Source of the DNA: Castanea sativa
Lineage: Eukaryota; Streptophyta; Magnoliopsida; Fagales; Fagaceae
Direction: 5' to 3'
Assembly: GCF_040712315.1 (NCBI RefSeq)
Contig: NC_134022.1
Span: 1,612,001 to 1,676,000 of the forward strand
DNA: 64,000 bases
In this document: in pieces, positions 52,559 to 63,602 of the stretch
Position numbering within the stretch: the first letter of the stretch is position 1
Layout of the letters: each line of letters opens with the position of its first letter
Notes under the pieces: generated by a model
Databases searched by the model: none
What the model saw: the letters and a program-made list of their open reading frames with translations, nothing else
What the model was told of the DNA's origin: nothing
Position numbers and translations under genes: made by a program

Positions 52559-55156
52559 TTAATGTTTGAGAATATCAAGAAAGTCACGTTGAGGATATTC
52601 TTGCGCATTTTTTTGTAAGAATTACAAAACGATTTTTGATGAAATAAATCCAAGTGTAGTGAAAAAAATCATCCCCAAAACAACAAAATATCTTGACCCC
52701 CCTTCCCCGGTCTTGTTGCAATGGGAAAGGGCCCCCATACATCAAAATGAATGAGAAAAGTTGCTTTAGGATTAAGGGTCACTTTTATGATAGGGCAATG
52801 CAAGTTGCTTGCCAATGTGACATGACATAAAATCAAAATGACTATTGAAAACTAAAACCTAATAAACTCATAGTCACTAGGAATTGGACACGTGGAAAGA
52901 GATGAATGACTTAATTGAGAGTGCCAAAGCTCAACAAAGGACAAGTTGGAAGCAGAAATTGAAAGTGTTGAAAGTCTTGATGGAAGAAGATAAAGGGAAT
53001 GGAGCTAAAAGTGTTGTCCGACCTTACGGGCGGTCCCAACAATATACCCCATCCGAGAATCCTACGTACACAATAACACCATTGGAAGAAAAGAACAAAA
53101 TTAACCCAAGTTTAGTGAGTTGGGTAATCTGTTAGATGTTATATATAGACAAATTGGGAGTAGAGATGGATTCTACTTAACTAACCATCGGTTTTGTAAA
53201 TAATAGGTGTGGGTGTGTGTGGGGGTGATGAGAGCAGGATTAGGGGCCATGTGATTAATTATAACATGCAAAACTGAAGAACCACTCAAAAGAGTTACCT
53301 ATTATCATAGAAAGAGCATAATTGGATGCACTTAAAGGCTTAAGTAGAGCCTAATTGAAGAAATCTTATCGATTTGCCATAGAGAATGTTGGAGCAGTCG
53401 ATGAAGTAGATTTAACAAGGATAAATGCTAAGGCAGACTATGGTGGAGCTGGCTTGGAGATGGCCAAGGCTATCATATATATTCTTAAGGGTACAATCCA
53501 TAGTGCGACAATGATCCATGGTGCATCTCTTAGCCCTACAAAAGTTGCAAATGAGAGGCTTCTGATTGGATTCCTTCATGTCATGGCCCTTAGAATAGGC
53601 AGGGTTAGGAGTCACAACAAAAATTGTAGGTAGCAATGACAAAGGTTGGAGTAGTAAGAACCGTTGGTAGCTAGAGGAATCTAGGTGGGGTGATAAAATT
53701 GTAAACAAAACACTTCATGAATCAACTCATTAATTAACAAATTGAATAACGGAGGATAGTGGGTTGTTAAACAGCGTACAGATTCAAACTCATCAGATAT
53801 ACCCATCAAGGCTAATGTAGGAGCACTTGTTCATAATGTGCATTGATGAGTATGGCCTCAAAAGGTTTATTGATGATAGGTTCAAAGACAGCTCATTGAT
53901 CCCAAAGAAAACACATGCGGCTATGGAAGGCAGTAATGCATTTGCTAGGTTCATGCTGAATCGGATACCGAGCAACCATATGATTATTTTCTTGTGTATC
54001 ATCACTTCCTTGGTGGTGTGGTATCCTCCAAACCCCATATACTGAAGGAGTGGAAGTGTTGCAAAGCCAAGCTATAATCTAATAATCCCAATTCATGATG
54101 AAATATGATGATACCAAAAATTGTCAATTGAGTCATTCGTCCAAATCTGGAGTATTAGACGATTTTATAGAATTTGTATGATAAAAAGAATTGATTGAAG
54201 AGACCACTGGGTTGTGCCCGATTGAGTAGCCTCCAATGTCTAAGTCAATATTAGCCCATATATTTTGTATATAGATAGTGTTTTGTAGTCTTTTTTAACA
54301 TACCTTAGCAAGTAAGGCATATTATTCCTTTTATAGGTGACACATACATAACGGTAATTATTACCCTAATTGTAACGTTATTTATCTTGATGAGAGTTTA
54401 AGATCTGTGATGGTTGTTATTGAATGTGTTAAGCGATTACTCATCTTTCTTTAATGTCCTACTAATAACGCAACAACCGTCCCTTAAATTGTACATCCTT
54501 AATAATTTTTATGTACTCATCAAAACACATAAAGCTGCAACTTATGACCTTCTAAAAAACTGCACATGGCTTAAGCCTAGTAAGATTAATAGTTGTCGTC
54601 TTGTCGATACCAACGATGAATTGAATTGGATGAGGACCTCATTTTGCGCTTTAAATGAATAAACGCAACAAATGGAATGAATGATGAAATTAGCATGCAA
54701 AAAATTAGGCAGGAAGCATCTGATTAAAGAAAGTGAACCTTGGGTGGGACATCAACGATCAAAGTTTACTACAAAGGTCAAAGTCAGTGCAAGTCAACAT
54801 GTGCTTACGTGGAAGCTAACATGGTGTTGTTACAGCACCTAGGGCTAATATGGCAAGTTGGAAATTGCTTCTTTTTTCATATTTGCGTATAATATATTAG
54901 GTGAAACTATTACTTTAAAAGCTTAAAAAATCGGGAAAAAAACATATCTAATTATGTTTTTATATGTGAACCATACTAAAATAAATACTAATTAATTTAG
55001 TAAGATTTATAGGAAATAAGGAGGTCAAAGAAGTTGGAAGCATAATCTTGTGGTGGTTGTAGTATTCCTATACGTTCAGGGGAGGATAATAAAGTTGTCA
55101 AAAACCTTCCCTGAGGCTATTGAGCACCAACAGTCAGTCAAAGTTTTATTTTATCA

Positions 55157-55292
55157 TAGATTTTGCTAATGTGTGCCCTTACGGCACACAATAATTTATC
55201 ATTAATTTGACAATTTTTTTAATTTGTGAAATTTTTTTTTCAAAAATAGATAAGTTAATATATACTTTTAGGACACACATTAACCGAAACCT
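55157..55292. mobile_element. Double-hairpin foldback MITE, copy 3
   Basis: The left hairpin GTGTGCCCTTACGGCACAC is intact. The right one is decayed (ATACTTTTAGGACACACATT). It is absent at the paralogous position near 35215. Confidence 0.6.
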
Positions 55293-56042
55293 TTTTTCAT
55301 TTGCTTTTAATGCGTTGAGATGGCATGATGTGACCAGTAGTGCTGAATCAATATACAAAAATAATTTACATTCAGAGCATAAGGGTTTCTACAAAAGATG
55401 GTAGGGGCTGACTCTCTTTTGATAATTGTCCAGTAAAGTAAGGGTCCTAAAATTGTCTTGACAAATGTCAAACTGAGTAAAGAGGCTGGGTTGTGCTGAT
55501 TTTTTAGCCGGATATGGTTTTGATAAAGGAAGAAATATCTCTGGCACGTATGAAGACATTTTTGGGACTTTTTTTTTTTTTTTTTTCCAAGTGTTAGAGA
55601 TGTCTAGTCCCATGAAAAATAGTGTAATGTTAGAAATACATTAAAAAAAAACACACACACACAATTTTATAATACGTATAATTTGTTATATAGTGAGTTT
55701 TGATTAGTAGCAGTATGTCCCCACATGGTTTATCATCATACATTCATCAATTATAACTCACTATATAGCAACTTGTGGTATAAAATTATACATTTTTATG
55801 TATCCACAACGCACATGGACCACCATTGAGTATTACATATGAGAACCCTAAGTTCACGTGGTTGATTTTTTTTTTCTTTTGGATGGGAAGTTCACGTGGT
55901 TGATTGGTTGTGGACAAAGGTGATCTTTCTAAAGGGATTTTTTTTTTTTTTACTCTTATCTTTTTATTACCCCCTCCAAAAAATAAAATGCATTTCGTCT
56001 TTCCTTTTATGTTGCAAAATTATTGTGAGGGTAGCTTACCAA

Positions 56043-57229
56043 CATGGTTTTGAAATTTAGATCAAACCGTACGATCTGACCCAGTTAACCGAAAACCATC
56101 CCTTCGAACGGTTCTTTTAACCACTAAACCCATTCAACATAAAAATTTTAAAAAAAAAAAAGTCAATGAACCGTATGACCTGAGGTTGAACTGTCCGGGT
56201 TTAAGAACCAAGGGCAGGTCTTACGGTTCAGGCCAAGCGCTTTAACAAAAATAAAAAGCAAGCAAAAATGATTTACCTCAGTGCAATATTTCGCCACCTA
56301 ACCCATCACAGATGACACCCCTTCTTCTTCATTGTTCCTTCTCTGCTCCTTTTTTTTCGTTTTTCAAGGTCTTCCTTCAGTTTAAGTAAATGACTTGCTT
56401 AGGGGCAGACCCACACTAGGGCAGAGGGGGCCCATCCCAACCCCCCCCCCCCCCACGCAAAAAGTTAATATATGCAGATAAGCTATAAAAAATAAAAAAT
56501 AAAATAACCGGTATAAACAAATTAAGATTTGTCTTTAAATATATATATATATATATATTTGTCTCTTCTCCTCTAAAATATTTAGATATTGACTTACAAG
56601 AAAAAAAATAAATAAATAAAATTTATGCCCATTTAACTACTAAAACAAAATAAATAAATAAATAAATATGGACTAAACAAAAATTGCACATAAAATAAAA
56701 AACACTTATTTTGTATGTTATATTTTATTGATGTGTTTTATAATATGAAATGTTTAAAAAATACTTATTTTATATGTAGTATTTTATTGAATATGAAATA
56801 GATATTAATTTTAATTTTCATAAAAAAATTTTGGTTTTAAGCTTAGGCCCTATGTATGAATCCTGGTTCACTTGCTTCAAATTTATTTTTGCTTCTTAGT
56901 TTTGTGAGCCCAGCACGTGTGAAGTGGCAATTCCTTCGAAATGACAAAAATGAGTTGAAAGTTCCTGGCTCATTTATTGAGTCTTGGGCACCTCTCAATA
57001 TGAATTATAATAGGGTCCATTGTTTTATAGTTTTGTCGTTTTTGGCTTTTGTTTATCATTTTTTTTTTTTTTTTTACAATTGATGACGTTAAGTTGGTTT
57101 TTGAAACATTATAATGAAATTAATGATATAAAAAAAATATATTTAAAAAATAGTCTTTATATTTATTTAGATTATTTTAGTCAATTTTCTATTTACGGTT
57201 CTTTGAATGGTTCGAGTTTCAAAACTATG
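56043..57229. mobile_element. TIR element CATGGTTTTGAAA (1187 bp), copy B only
   Basis: The ends CATGGTTTTGAAATTTAGAT and, inverted, CATAGTTTTGAAACTCGAAC are TIRs. The flanks CTTACCAA (56035..56042) and TTTATCAA (57230..57237) agree at 6 of 8 bases, as an aged 8-bp duplication. Copy A reads through the site at about 36646..36655 without it. A G-then-C rich patch at 56425..56454 marks another, older element end nested inside. There is no transposase. Confidence 0.8.
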
Positions 57230-57260
57230 TTTATCAATTATCACTTGACTTAGTCCTTAT

Positions 57261-58568
57261 ATTTGATATTCTCTTTGTCTATAGTCAATTACTTTTAAAA
57301 GCTCTATTATTCAAAATTAGGGTTATCCAACTTGAACTTGACCGGATAAATCTGTTTAACTCAGAGCTATCCAAATTGGAACCAACTTAATTTAAGCAGT
57401 GTGTTAGTTAGCAGCAAGTTTGTGCCTTCAACACCCAACATTAGCGGGTCAAGGGACGAGATTCATTGTCTAACCCGATTGGCTCCTTCTCCTCATACTC
57501 CCTTTACTGTGAACCACATTTTTTAAGTTTTGTCACTGTCGTTTGTTAAACAACAAGATCTCCATTGAATTTGATGGAGATCTTAACAAAATTATCGACA
57601 TCTCCATCGAAATTGGTGAGATTTTAGTTTAGATCTCCTAATCCCACCATGTGACAACAATGACAATGCATATCATGAGAAAGGAAACTTCAATTGACCC
57701 AACTGGAGGAATTACAAGGCATGTGGCTTTTGATTTTGACTCAATCGACGGTTGTTGGTGGGCTGGAACTTTAACACTTGAAGTCGTCGATTCAAGTAGC
57801 GGGTGCACCCCAAACCCACTATTCTTTAAAATAATTTTTTTAAAACTTTTTTATTGTTCGCTATTAATTTAGTTTCATTTCCATAGCACTGGTTTCTTTA
57901 TTATAAAAAAAAAAATTGCACAAGACAATCGAACGATTAGCTAGATATTGTCGTATGTAGCAAGGTCATTTTGCATTCGTCCAAATTGTTGCATATAGAA
58001 AGACAATCGTTTTGGACAGTTAATGGGATAAGCTTTGTAAGGGTGAGATTTCCTTTGTATTTGAAATTGAATAATAAAGGTTGGAGGTTTTCCCTGTAAT
58101 ACTGTGTGTATTGTGTGCTTGTGATCCCATTAAACTATTCTAAGTGTTTTTGCTACTTGTGTGTGTTGTGTTGGCTGAAACTAAGTCAAGGACTTAGTGC
58201 CATCACAATTATCTCCGCAAATTCCCTCATGAATTTCTTGGAGAACATAGATAATTTTTGTTGGAGTGAGACATCATAGATATAGTAGAGTAAATCTTCG
58301 CTTGTATGGTACACCATTTATCACACTGCCCATAATCTTATATTTCTTGGTTCTTAAGAATCACTTGGCAAATTCCCGTTTTTGAAATAACTGACAATTG
58401 GAATCGTTCAATCATCAATATACGTTATCCATTTATCATTAACTTTTTTAACCATCATTGCATTTGTCAACTATTTTGGATAATAGACTTTCCAAATGAA
58501 ACCTACTGTTCATAACTTATAAAAATTTTAGAAATAAATTAAATATAAGTACCTCATATTTTCATGAT
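57261..58568. other. Spacer 3' of the UGT gene
   Basis: No gene is supported. Sequence at about 58020..58160 (TTTTCCCTGTAATACTGTG and neighbours) looks like a decayed LTR or transcript 3' region, without boundaries. The short frame at 57651..57872 has no motif. Confidence 0.4.
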
Positions 58569-58574
58569 TTTATT
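58569..58574 (-). terminator. Candidate polyadenylation signal of the UGT gene
   Basis: AATAAA on the minus strand lies about 108 nt after the UGT stop codon. Plant poly-A signals are loose, so this is only a candidate. Confidence 0.4.
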
Positions 58575-58681
58575 AGATTCTTAATCAAACTAAACATAGA
58601 AATATTACATTCTCAAAAATCTAGATACCGGAATTTATATAGATTCCCCAAACCAACTTCTAACTGAAATCTTGATTCCAC

Positions 58682-60076
58682 TTAACCCATTTTACTTTCA
58701 AGAAACTCAACAAATTTATCAACATACCGATTGTGGATGACCCTATCTCCAAATATGGTGGTCATTTCCTTTGCTTTGTCTCGGTAAATCTTTCCCTTCT
58801 CATCTTGCATCACCAACTTCAATGTCTCAGTAATCGAGTCTCTAGTAAATGACCCATCTTGCTCATTCCTAGGTACCTCAATTCCTGCCTCCTTCTCTTC
58901 CAAAAATCTTGCAATCAATCCTTGGTCCCCCAAAAATGGTAAGAAAATAAGTGCACGTCCAAATTGAAATGCCTCAGTGACTGAACTCCAACCACAATGA
59001 GTCAAGAAACCTCCAACAGATTCATGACCTAATATACTAATCTGAGGTGCCCAACCTGTCCAAACAACCCCACGATCTTTGGTTCGCTCCTCGAACCCCT
59101 CGGGCAACTGAACAGAGTCTACGCCTTTTCGCTTCCTTAGAGCCCAAAAGAAGGGCAACCCAGATTGCTCTAGCCCAAAAGCCAATTCATTGAAGTCGTT
59201 TTGACTTGGTTGAATTTCACTTCCAAGTGCTATATAAACCACTGACTCTTTCTCTTGCTTGTTTAACCACTCAACAATTGTATTCCAGTTGCTATCTTTG
59301 TTTTCTAAACTCTCTTGCTTCGAGGGTGGCAATAATCCCACTGGAATTACAGGTGTGTCATGAAGCTCTCCAAGGAGTTTCACCCATTCACCTTCAACTT
59401 CCACACATGTTTTAACAGCAAAAGCATCAGCGCCTGACAGAACTTTCGAGTAACGAAACCAATCCGAATTACCAGAATCATTTTTTTCAAAGAGGTCAAA
59501 GACTTGCTTTGCCTCAAAGTACCTAAACGCTACTTTGGTATGGAAGGGGACCCATTTGGGAGGAACAACGAAGTGAATAGGCTCTGAACGTGGTTCATGA
59601 GCTTCTATCACACTTGACTTTGTTGGTCCAAGGAAACATAAGGTTGATGCATTGAAAATCATAAAGATGGCCCGGGAGATACCTAGTCTAGAAGCAATTG
59701 GTGGTAACCAATGAGGGGCAAAGTCATGAATAATCCAATCTGGAGTTGAAGTTTCCAAAAAGTGAGATAAAGGTTGCTCAAGACCATCATGGGCTTTTTT
59801 AAGGTATGGGATTATGTGGTATGGTACATCCATGGTGGCCTCTGCGTTTTCTGGCAAGTTCTCTACATGGGGTAAGGGTAGCTTCACTAAAGTGATCAAA
59901 GTTGCTACTTGTGGTGGGATTTTTGGGAGGCGTTCAATGTTTCTAGGGGTGGAAATGAATGAAATACGATGTCCCTTTTGGGCTATGAGCTTGCTAAGTT
60001 CTAAAAATGGGATTATGTGACCAAAAGCTAGCCATGGGAACATGGCTATGTGAAGCTTTTTTTTAGGCTCAGCCAT
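58682..60076 (-). CDS. UDP-glycosyltransferase, UGT91-like (464 aa)
   Basis: This enzyme is predicted to transfer a sugar from a UDP-sugar to a small acceptor in the cytosol. UGT91-type members often add a second sugar to flavonoid or terpenoid glycosides and are commonly annotated as putative rhamnosyltransferases. The start at 60076 gives [20 protein letters not shown]; an upstream in-frame ATG at 60142 is rejected because the TATA box lies downstream of it. The catalytic His is H20 (FPWLAFGH) and the supporting Asp is D118 (WIIHD). The C-terminal PSPG box is exactly 44 residues, W342 to Q385, with HCGWSS intact. A final Gln is usually linked to UDP-glucose use, though this does not predict donor reliably in this family. 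Length is normal, there is no intron, stop or frameshift, and no signal peptide. Donor and acceptor cannot be read from sequence. Confidence 0.95.
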   Translation of the reverse strand: MAEPKKKLHIAMFPWLAFGHIIPFLELSKLIAQKGHRISFISTPRNIERLPKIPPQVATLITLVKLPLPHVENLPENAEATMDVPYHIIPYLKKAHDGLEQPLSHFLETSTPDWIIHDFAPHWLPPIASRLGISRAIFMIFNASTLCFLGPTKSSVIEAHEPRSEPIHFVVPPKWVPFHTKVAFRYFEAKQVFDLFEKNDSGNSDWFRYSKVLSGADAFAVKTCVEVEGEWVKLLGELHDTPVIPVGLLPPSKQESLENKDSNWNTIVEWLNKQEKESVVYIALGSEIQPSQNDFNELAFGLEQSGLPFFWALRKRKGVDSVQLPEGFEERTKDRGVVWTGWAPQISILGHESVGGFLTHCGWSSVTEAFQFGRALIFLPFLGDQGLIARFLEEKEAGIEVPRNEQDGSFTRDSITETLKLVMQDEKGKIYRDKAKEMTTIFGDRVIHNRYVDKFVEFLESKMG

Positions 60077-60123
60077 GGTGTTTAGTGGTGGTGTTGGTGT
60101 ACTGAGTTTTTCTTCTCTCCGGC

Positions 60124-60130
60124 TTATATA
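60124..60130 (-). promoter_or_regulatory. TATA box of the UGT gene
   Basis: TATATAA on the minus strand, in the context GCCTATATAAGCC, lies about 48 nt before the start codon. It predicts a very short leader of roughly 15 to 25 nt beginning near AACTCAGTACACC, and it decides the choice of start codon. Confidence 0.75.
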
Positions 60131-60463
60131 GGCGAAGCCCAAATTTGCCTAATATCACAATTTTAACAAAATTTGAGTTTGACTCAAGTTTCAAGCAGCG
60201 CACGCCAAATAATATAGTCTATACAGTTTGAAACTCAAATTTGCCAAGATTAAAAGTCAAATTTGGATTCCAAAAAATGTACTTCCATAACCAAATAAAT
60301 TTTTGAAGTGTTTTTTTTCTAAAATTTGGCTAAAATGGTGTTATTGTAAAATTAGCCTATTGGCGAATGTTCAGTTTGGTATATGCGACTTTTCCCTGTG
60401 GTCATTGTCATTTTTTATTTTATTCGCAATCATCGCGGTCAGTCATTGTTGGCTACGGAATAA

Positions 60464-60735
60464 AGAGCAGCTTGTCACCAATGGCATAGATGCATTTTTC
60501 AACGAGGCAAGGCACTTCTGTACCCAATAAAATAAAATAAAAACAAGGCACGTCTCTATTTTTATTTATTTATTATTTTTTATATGATGTCTCTATTCTT
60601 GTTTCTTATTGGTAAAAGAGTAGCTTGTCACGAATGGCGTATATGCATTTTTCAACAAAGCACGTCTCTTTTGTCCAATAAAAAAACAACGCACGTCTCT
60701 ATTTTTTTTTGTTTTTTGATGACGTCTCTAGCTAT
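60464..60735. repeat. Imperfect tandem repeat (period 153 bp) upstream of the UGT
   Basis: The block beginning AGAGCAGCTTGTCACCAATG at 60464 recurs at 60617 as AGAGTAGCTTGTCACGAATG. Both continue with ATGCATTTTTCAACNA and GCACGTCTCT pieces. It lies about 390 to 660 bp upstream of the UGT start, so it may lie in the promoter. The flanks (60143..60463 and 60736..61029) are AT-rich with nothing recognised. Confidence 0.65.
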
Positions 60736-61029
60736 TCTTATTGGTACAATACCACAACGTTAAACTTCCAATATAAAATTATAAATTATAAATATATAAA
60801 AAATAAAAATAAATAGATGACTAGTCTATCAATATATAAGGAGATATATTCTAAAAATATATGCATGATGAAATTATGTCACATATACAAGTCTCTAATA
60901 GTTGTATAAAAGATCTAGGGTTTAATTCTTGCTTACACCAAAAAACTCTAATTGGTATCTTGGTCTGATGATAAAAAGTTATTATCAAGAGCGGACGTCA
61001 TAAGTTGAAACTTTCTATAAAAAAAAAAG

Positions 61030-61599
61030 TTCTAATCAACTTAATTGACAAAATTTCTTATTATCAGAGTTTGATCTCTATTAACACCCAAATATAATTG
61101 GTATCTTGATCCGATAATAGAAAAATATATGAAAAAATATATGAGATTCAATCAAAGTCATAAGCAAACAAAGAGAAAAAAAAAAAGCTCCTAGACACAT
61201 GTTACTTTTCATCTACTTTCTTATGTTCATATTTAAGATCCAAGACATTGTACCGGGTCATTTTGTTTCCTTCGGTACATCTTTTTGAGTTTACTAGACT
61301 TTCCGCATTTCTTGACAAACTTCGAGTTATTGTCATGATAACAATACAATATTGACAAAGATGATGCATTTTACTCGCTTTTTAAGAGTTTTAAGTTATG
61401 TTATGGCTGAAATACATTATTATTTTATTAATCTTTATAGTATATAGTATATTGAGCAATTTTAGTCTTTAAGTGGACGCTAACAATTTCAAAATTTTAA
61501 AAAATGAATGCTAATTTTAGTCTTCAAGTGATGCATAGTTACAGTACACTTCTACTAGTAGAAGTGTACTGTAGCGTGTATTAAAATAATTTGGCATAT
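61030..61599 (+). repeat. Dispersed duplicate of 44095..44705
   Basis: Collinear copy of 44095..44705, ending at TTTGGCATAT. The LINE at 61600 starts at exactly this point, so this copy holds the filled site and the copy at 44700 the empty site. Confidence 0.8.
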
Positions 61600-61618
61600 T
61601 CTCTACTCGAAAAAAAAA

Positions 61619-63574
61619 ATGTCTCTCTCGCTCTCAAGGGAAGAACAGGAGGAGTTAGCTCGGAGTAAGAAAAAAGTTAAGGATGTGAAGCATGCAGGAT
61701 TTAGTGAAGGCCATGAGTTGGGCTCCTCACCACCTGTTAAGGGTCTCGATCCTTGGAACCAGAGTATGTCTTTTAAAGACAAACTTGTTGGAGAGATTCC
61801 AGGTGCGTATATTCAAGCCTTCAACTTTGGGGATTTAATGGAGGATGATGTTGAGTCGGATGAGGAGGTAGAGACACTTAGGAAGGGGCTGGTTGCTGTC
61901 AAGTGCTCTAAGGAGTTCAAGCAACAAATTCGAGATCCATGGGCTAGAGCTCTAATAGTCAAGGTTTATGGGAGATCAGTGGGATTCCATTTTCTCCAAA
62001 GTAAGCTGCTCTCTCTGTGGAAGCCAGCAGGTAGGATGGATTGTGTGAATTTGGGTAATGGATTTTTTCTTGTGAGGCTGTCCTTAAAGGAAGACTTTGA
62101 AAACGTCCTAAAGAAAGGTCCATGGTTCATTGGTGGGCATTTTTTATCTCTTCAGCCATGGGAACCAGACTTTAGGCCTTCATCGGCAAACGTATCCTCA
62201 ATTGCAGTTTGGGTAAGGCTGAATGAGCTACCGATAGAGTATTATAATGCTGAGGCATTACATCGGATTGGCAACTCCATTGGCAAGGTGCTTCGGGTAG
62301 ATACTTTCACGGCCTCTGAGTCTAGAGGTAGGTTTGCTAGATTGTGCATCCAAATAGATGTTGAGCAACCGTTGGTTACAGCCATTCTTCTTGGGAAAGT
62401 TGAACAACCTGTTTCGTATGAGGGAATTCAGAAGTTATGTTTTGGCTGTGGGAGATTTGGGCACCGACGTGAAGGTTGTCCATATTCTATCCGGCAATGC
62501 TCACCGGCGAGGGAAGCGGAGACAAGGGTGGAAGAAGAGGGAGATGAGCATGCATGCAATGAGCGTGAGCAGAGTAAGACAAGTGTGGAGGTGGGGCCTG
62601 ATGCGGTACAGAAGGACGTGTCAAAGGATGGTCAGGATTGTACATATGGGTCGTGGATGGTGGCAGCACGGAAGAATAATGGGACAAGAACGCACAGAAG
62701 TGGTGGGGCACCTTTGGGACAGCCAAGGGCACAAGAGTTCAAAAGTAACGGTAAGCATGTAGTAGATGCCAGAGAAAGTAATGTGCTGGGAAGGGCCAAA
62801 AATTGTACTAGGCCAAGCAGGGAGACCAAAAGGAAACTTTCACCTTTAAGGGTAGTAGAGAAAGCCCAGATTCTTAATGCCATCCAAAGCATTAGTAAAA
62901 AGCCCGTGGGACGGGCCCAACCCCCTTCAAGCCAAAGTGTAAGCCTGCACAAACTTATTAAGGAGGATATTGGGCCAAATTCGGATCACAGTCCAGTTAA
63001 GCCCACACGGCTGTCTTCAGTGAAAGGTAAAAGAGCCCTAGCTCGTCTTAGGGATTCAACATCTCAACTTAAGGGTGCTGATGGTAGTGGGAAAGCACAG
63101 AGTTCCTCTTCAGTGCAGTTTAGATATCGCCCTGTGCAAGCCGTGTTTTCACATAAGCCGAGCGGCGGTGATCTAAGTCCGAGAGCTACCTCAAGTTTCC
63201 GGTTCGGTGAATCCAGTCAGGCAGAGGGAGTCTATCATTTTGAGGGGCACAATCGTGGTGAGTCTGGAGAGTTGTTAAGCTGTGATCCGAGTCAAGCATC
63301 TGCTCACCATGGGGGTTTTCAACACCATCATGAGGAGAACGTGGAAATGCAGGCTCCTGTTGACGACGGTGGGTGCGAAGGTAAGATGGCTATTGTTGTT
63401 AGACCCAGCTTGAAGGATTGCGAGGACTCTATGGTGGGTAGTGGTGGTGGTTGCATCGACACCAAAGGAGAAGTGGAAGTTTGGGTGGGTAAAAATGCCA
63501 CGATTACCAAAGGAGAGGAGACATTGGATCAGATGGAGTTTGAGGGAGATGGTGGAGATGATGCCACCTGTTGA
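61619..63574 (+). CDS. LINE ORF1 protein: DUF4283-like plus zinc knuckle (651 aa)
   Basis: This is the RNA-binding, gag-like protein of a plant L1-type LINE, expected to coat element RNA in a ribonucleoprotein. Residues about 90 to 240 match the DUF4283 pattern, with KGPWFIGGHFLSLQPWEPDF, AVWVRLNELPIEYY and an IGKVLRVD-like stretch. A CCHC knuckle follows: C274, C277, H282 and C287 (spacing CX2CX4HX4C). The C-terminal half is long, polar and low in recognisable motifs, as usual for this class. The start at 61619 is the first ATG after the short leader and the A-run. There are no stops or frameshifts over 651 codons. ORF2 begins 28 nt downstream, implying reinitiation or a similar route for its translation. 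Confidence 0.92.
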   Translation: MSLSLSREEQEELARSKKKVKDVKHAGFSEGHELGSSPPVKGLDPWNQSMSFKDKLVGEIPGAYIQAFNFGDLMEDDVESDEEVETLRKGLVAVKCSKEFKQQIRDPWARALIVKVYGRSVGFHFLQSKLLSLWKPAGRMDCVNLGNGFFLVRLSLKEDFENVLKKGPWFIGGHFLSLQPWEPDFRPSSANVSSIAVWVRLNELPIEYYNAEALHRIGNSIGKVLRVDTFTASESRGRFARLCIQIDVEQPLVTAILLGKVEQPVSYEGIQKLCFGCGRFGHRREGCPYSIRQCSPAREAETRVEEEGDEHACNEREQSKTSVEVGPDAVQKDVSKDGQDCTYGSWMVAARKNNGTRTHRSGGAPLGQPRAQEFKSNGKHVVDARESNVLGRAKNCTRPSRETKRKLSPLRVVEKAQILNAIQSISKKPVGRAQPPSSQSVSLHKLIKEDIGPNSDHSPVKPTRLSSVKGKRALARLRDSTSQLKGADGSGKAQSSSSVQFRYRPVQAVFSHKPSGGDLSPRATSSFRFGESSQAEGVYHFEGHNRGESGELLSCDPSQASAHHGGFQHHHEENVEMQAPVDDGGCEGKMAIVVRPSLKDCEDSMVGSGGGCIDTKGEVEVWVGKNATITKGEETLDQMEFEGDGGDDATC

Positions 63575-63602
63575 TTATTGCCCCACCCCAAATTGTTTAT
63601 TT

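Larger units (their letters stand above)
50400..54110 (-). pseudogene. Ty1/copia relic in copy B: gag to integrase
   Basis: This is the paralogue of 26835..30620. The gag region at about 53600..53412 shows a zinc-knuckle remnant, CNFCRAKRCTMDHC, in which the expected His of CX2CX4HX4C is replaced by Cys. A 30-bp segment near 53423 absent from copy A indicates a small deletion there. Integrase sequence occurs three times (50515..50636, 51890..52009, 52561..52680) because of insertion-linked duplications. Confidence 0.75.
49515..57260 (+). repeat. Segmental duplication, copy B
   Basis: Copy B of 25980..36690 begins inside the hAT-like element (only its right half is present, ending at 50391). 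Copy-B-only insertions are MITEs at 49580..49713, 49993..50095, about 51577..51717, 51750..51887 and 52430..52558, a foldback MITE at 55157..55292 and a TIR element at 56043..57229. A local tandem duplication (51718..52183 and 52404..52853) is also unique to it. It lacks the hAT at 27627..28609, the solo LTR at 35257..36178 and the 3.4 kb at 31378..34778. A (TA)n run at about 50697..50760 is expanded here. Confidence 0.85.

Noticed and set aside
60077..60142. Upstream in-frame ATG adding 22 residues to the UGT
   Set aside because: The TATA box (60124..60130) lies inside this extension and the family normally starts a few residues before the FPWLAFGH motif, so translation should start at 60076.
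62358..62762. Long open frame overlapping LINE ORF1 in another frame
   Set aside because: It is a shadow of ORF1, which has the recognised domain and zinc knuckle.
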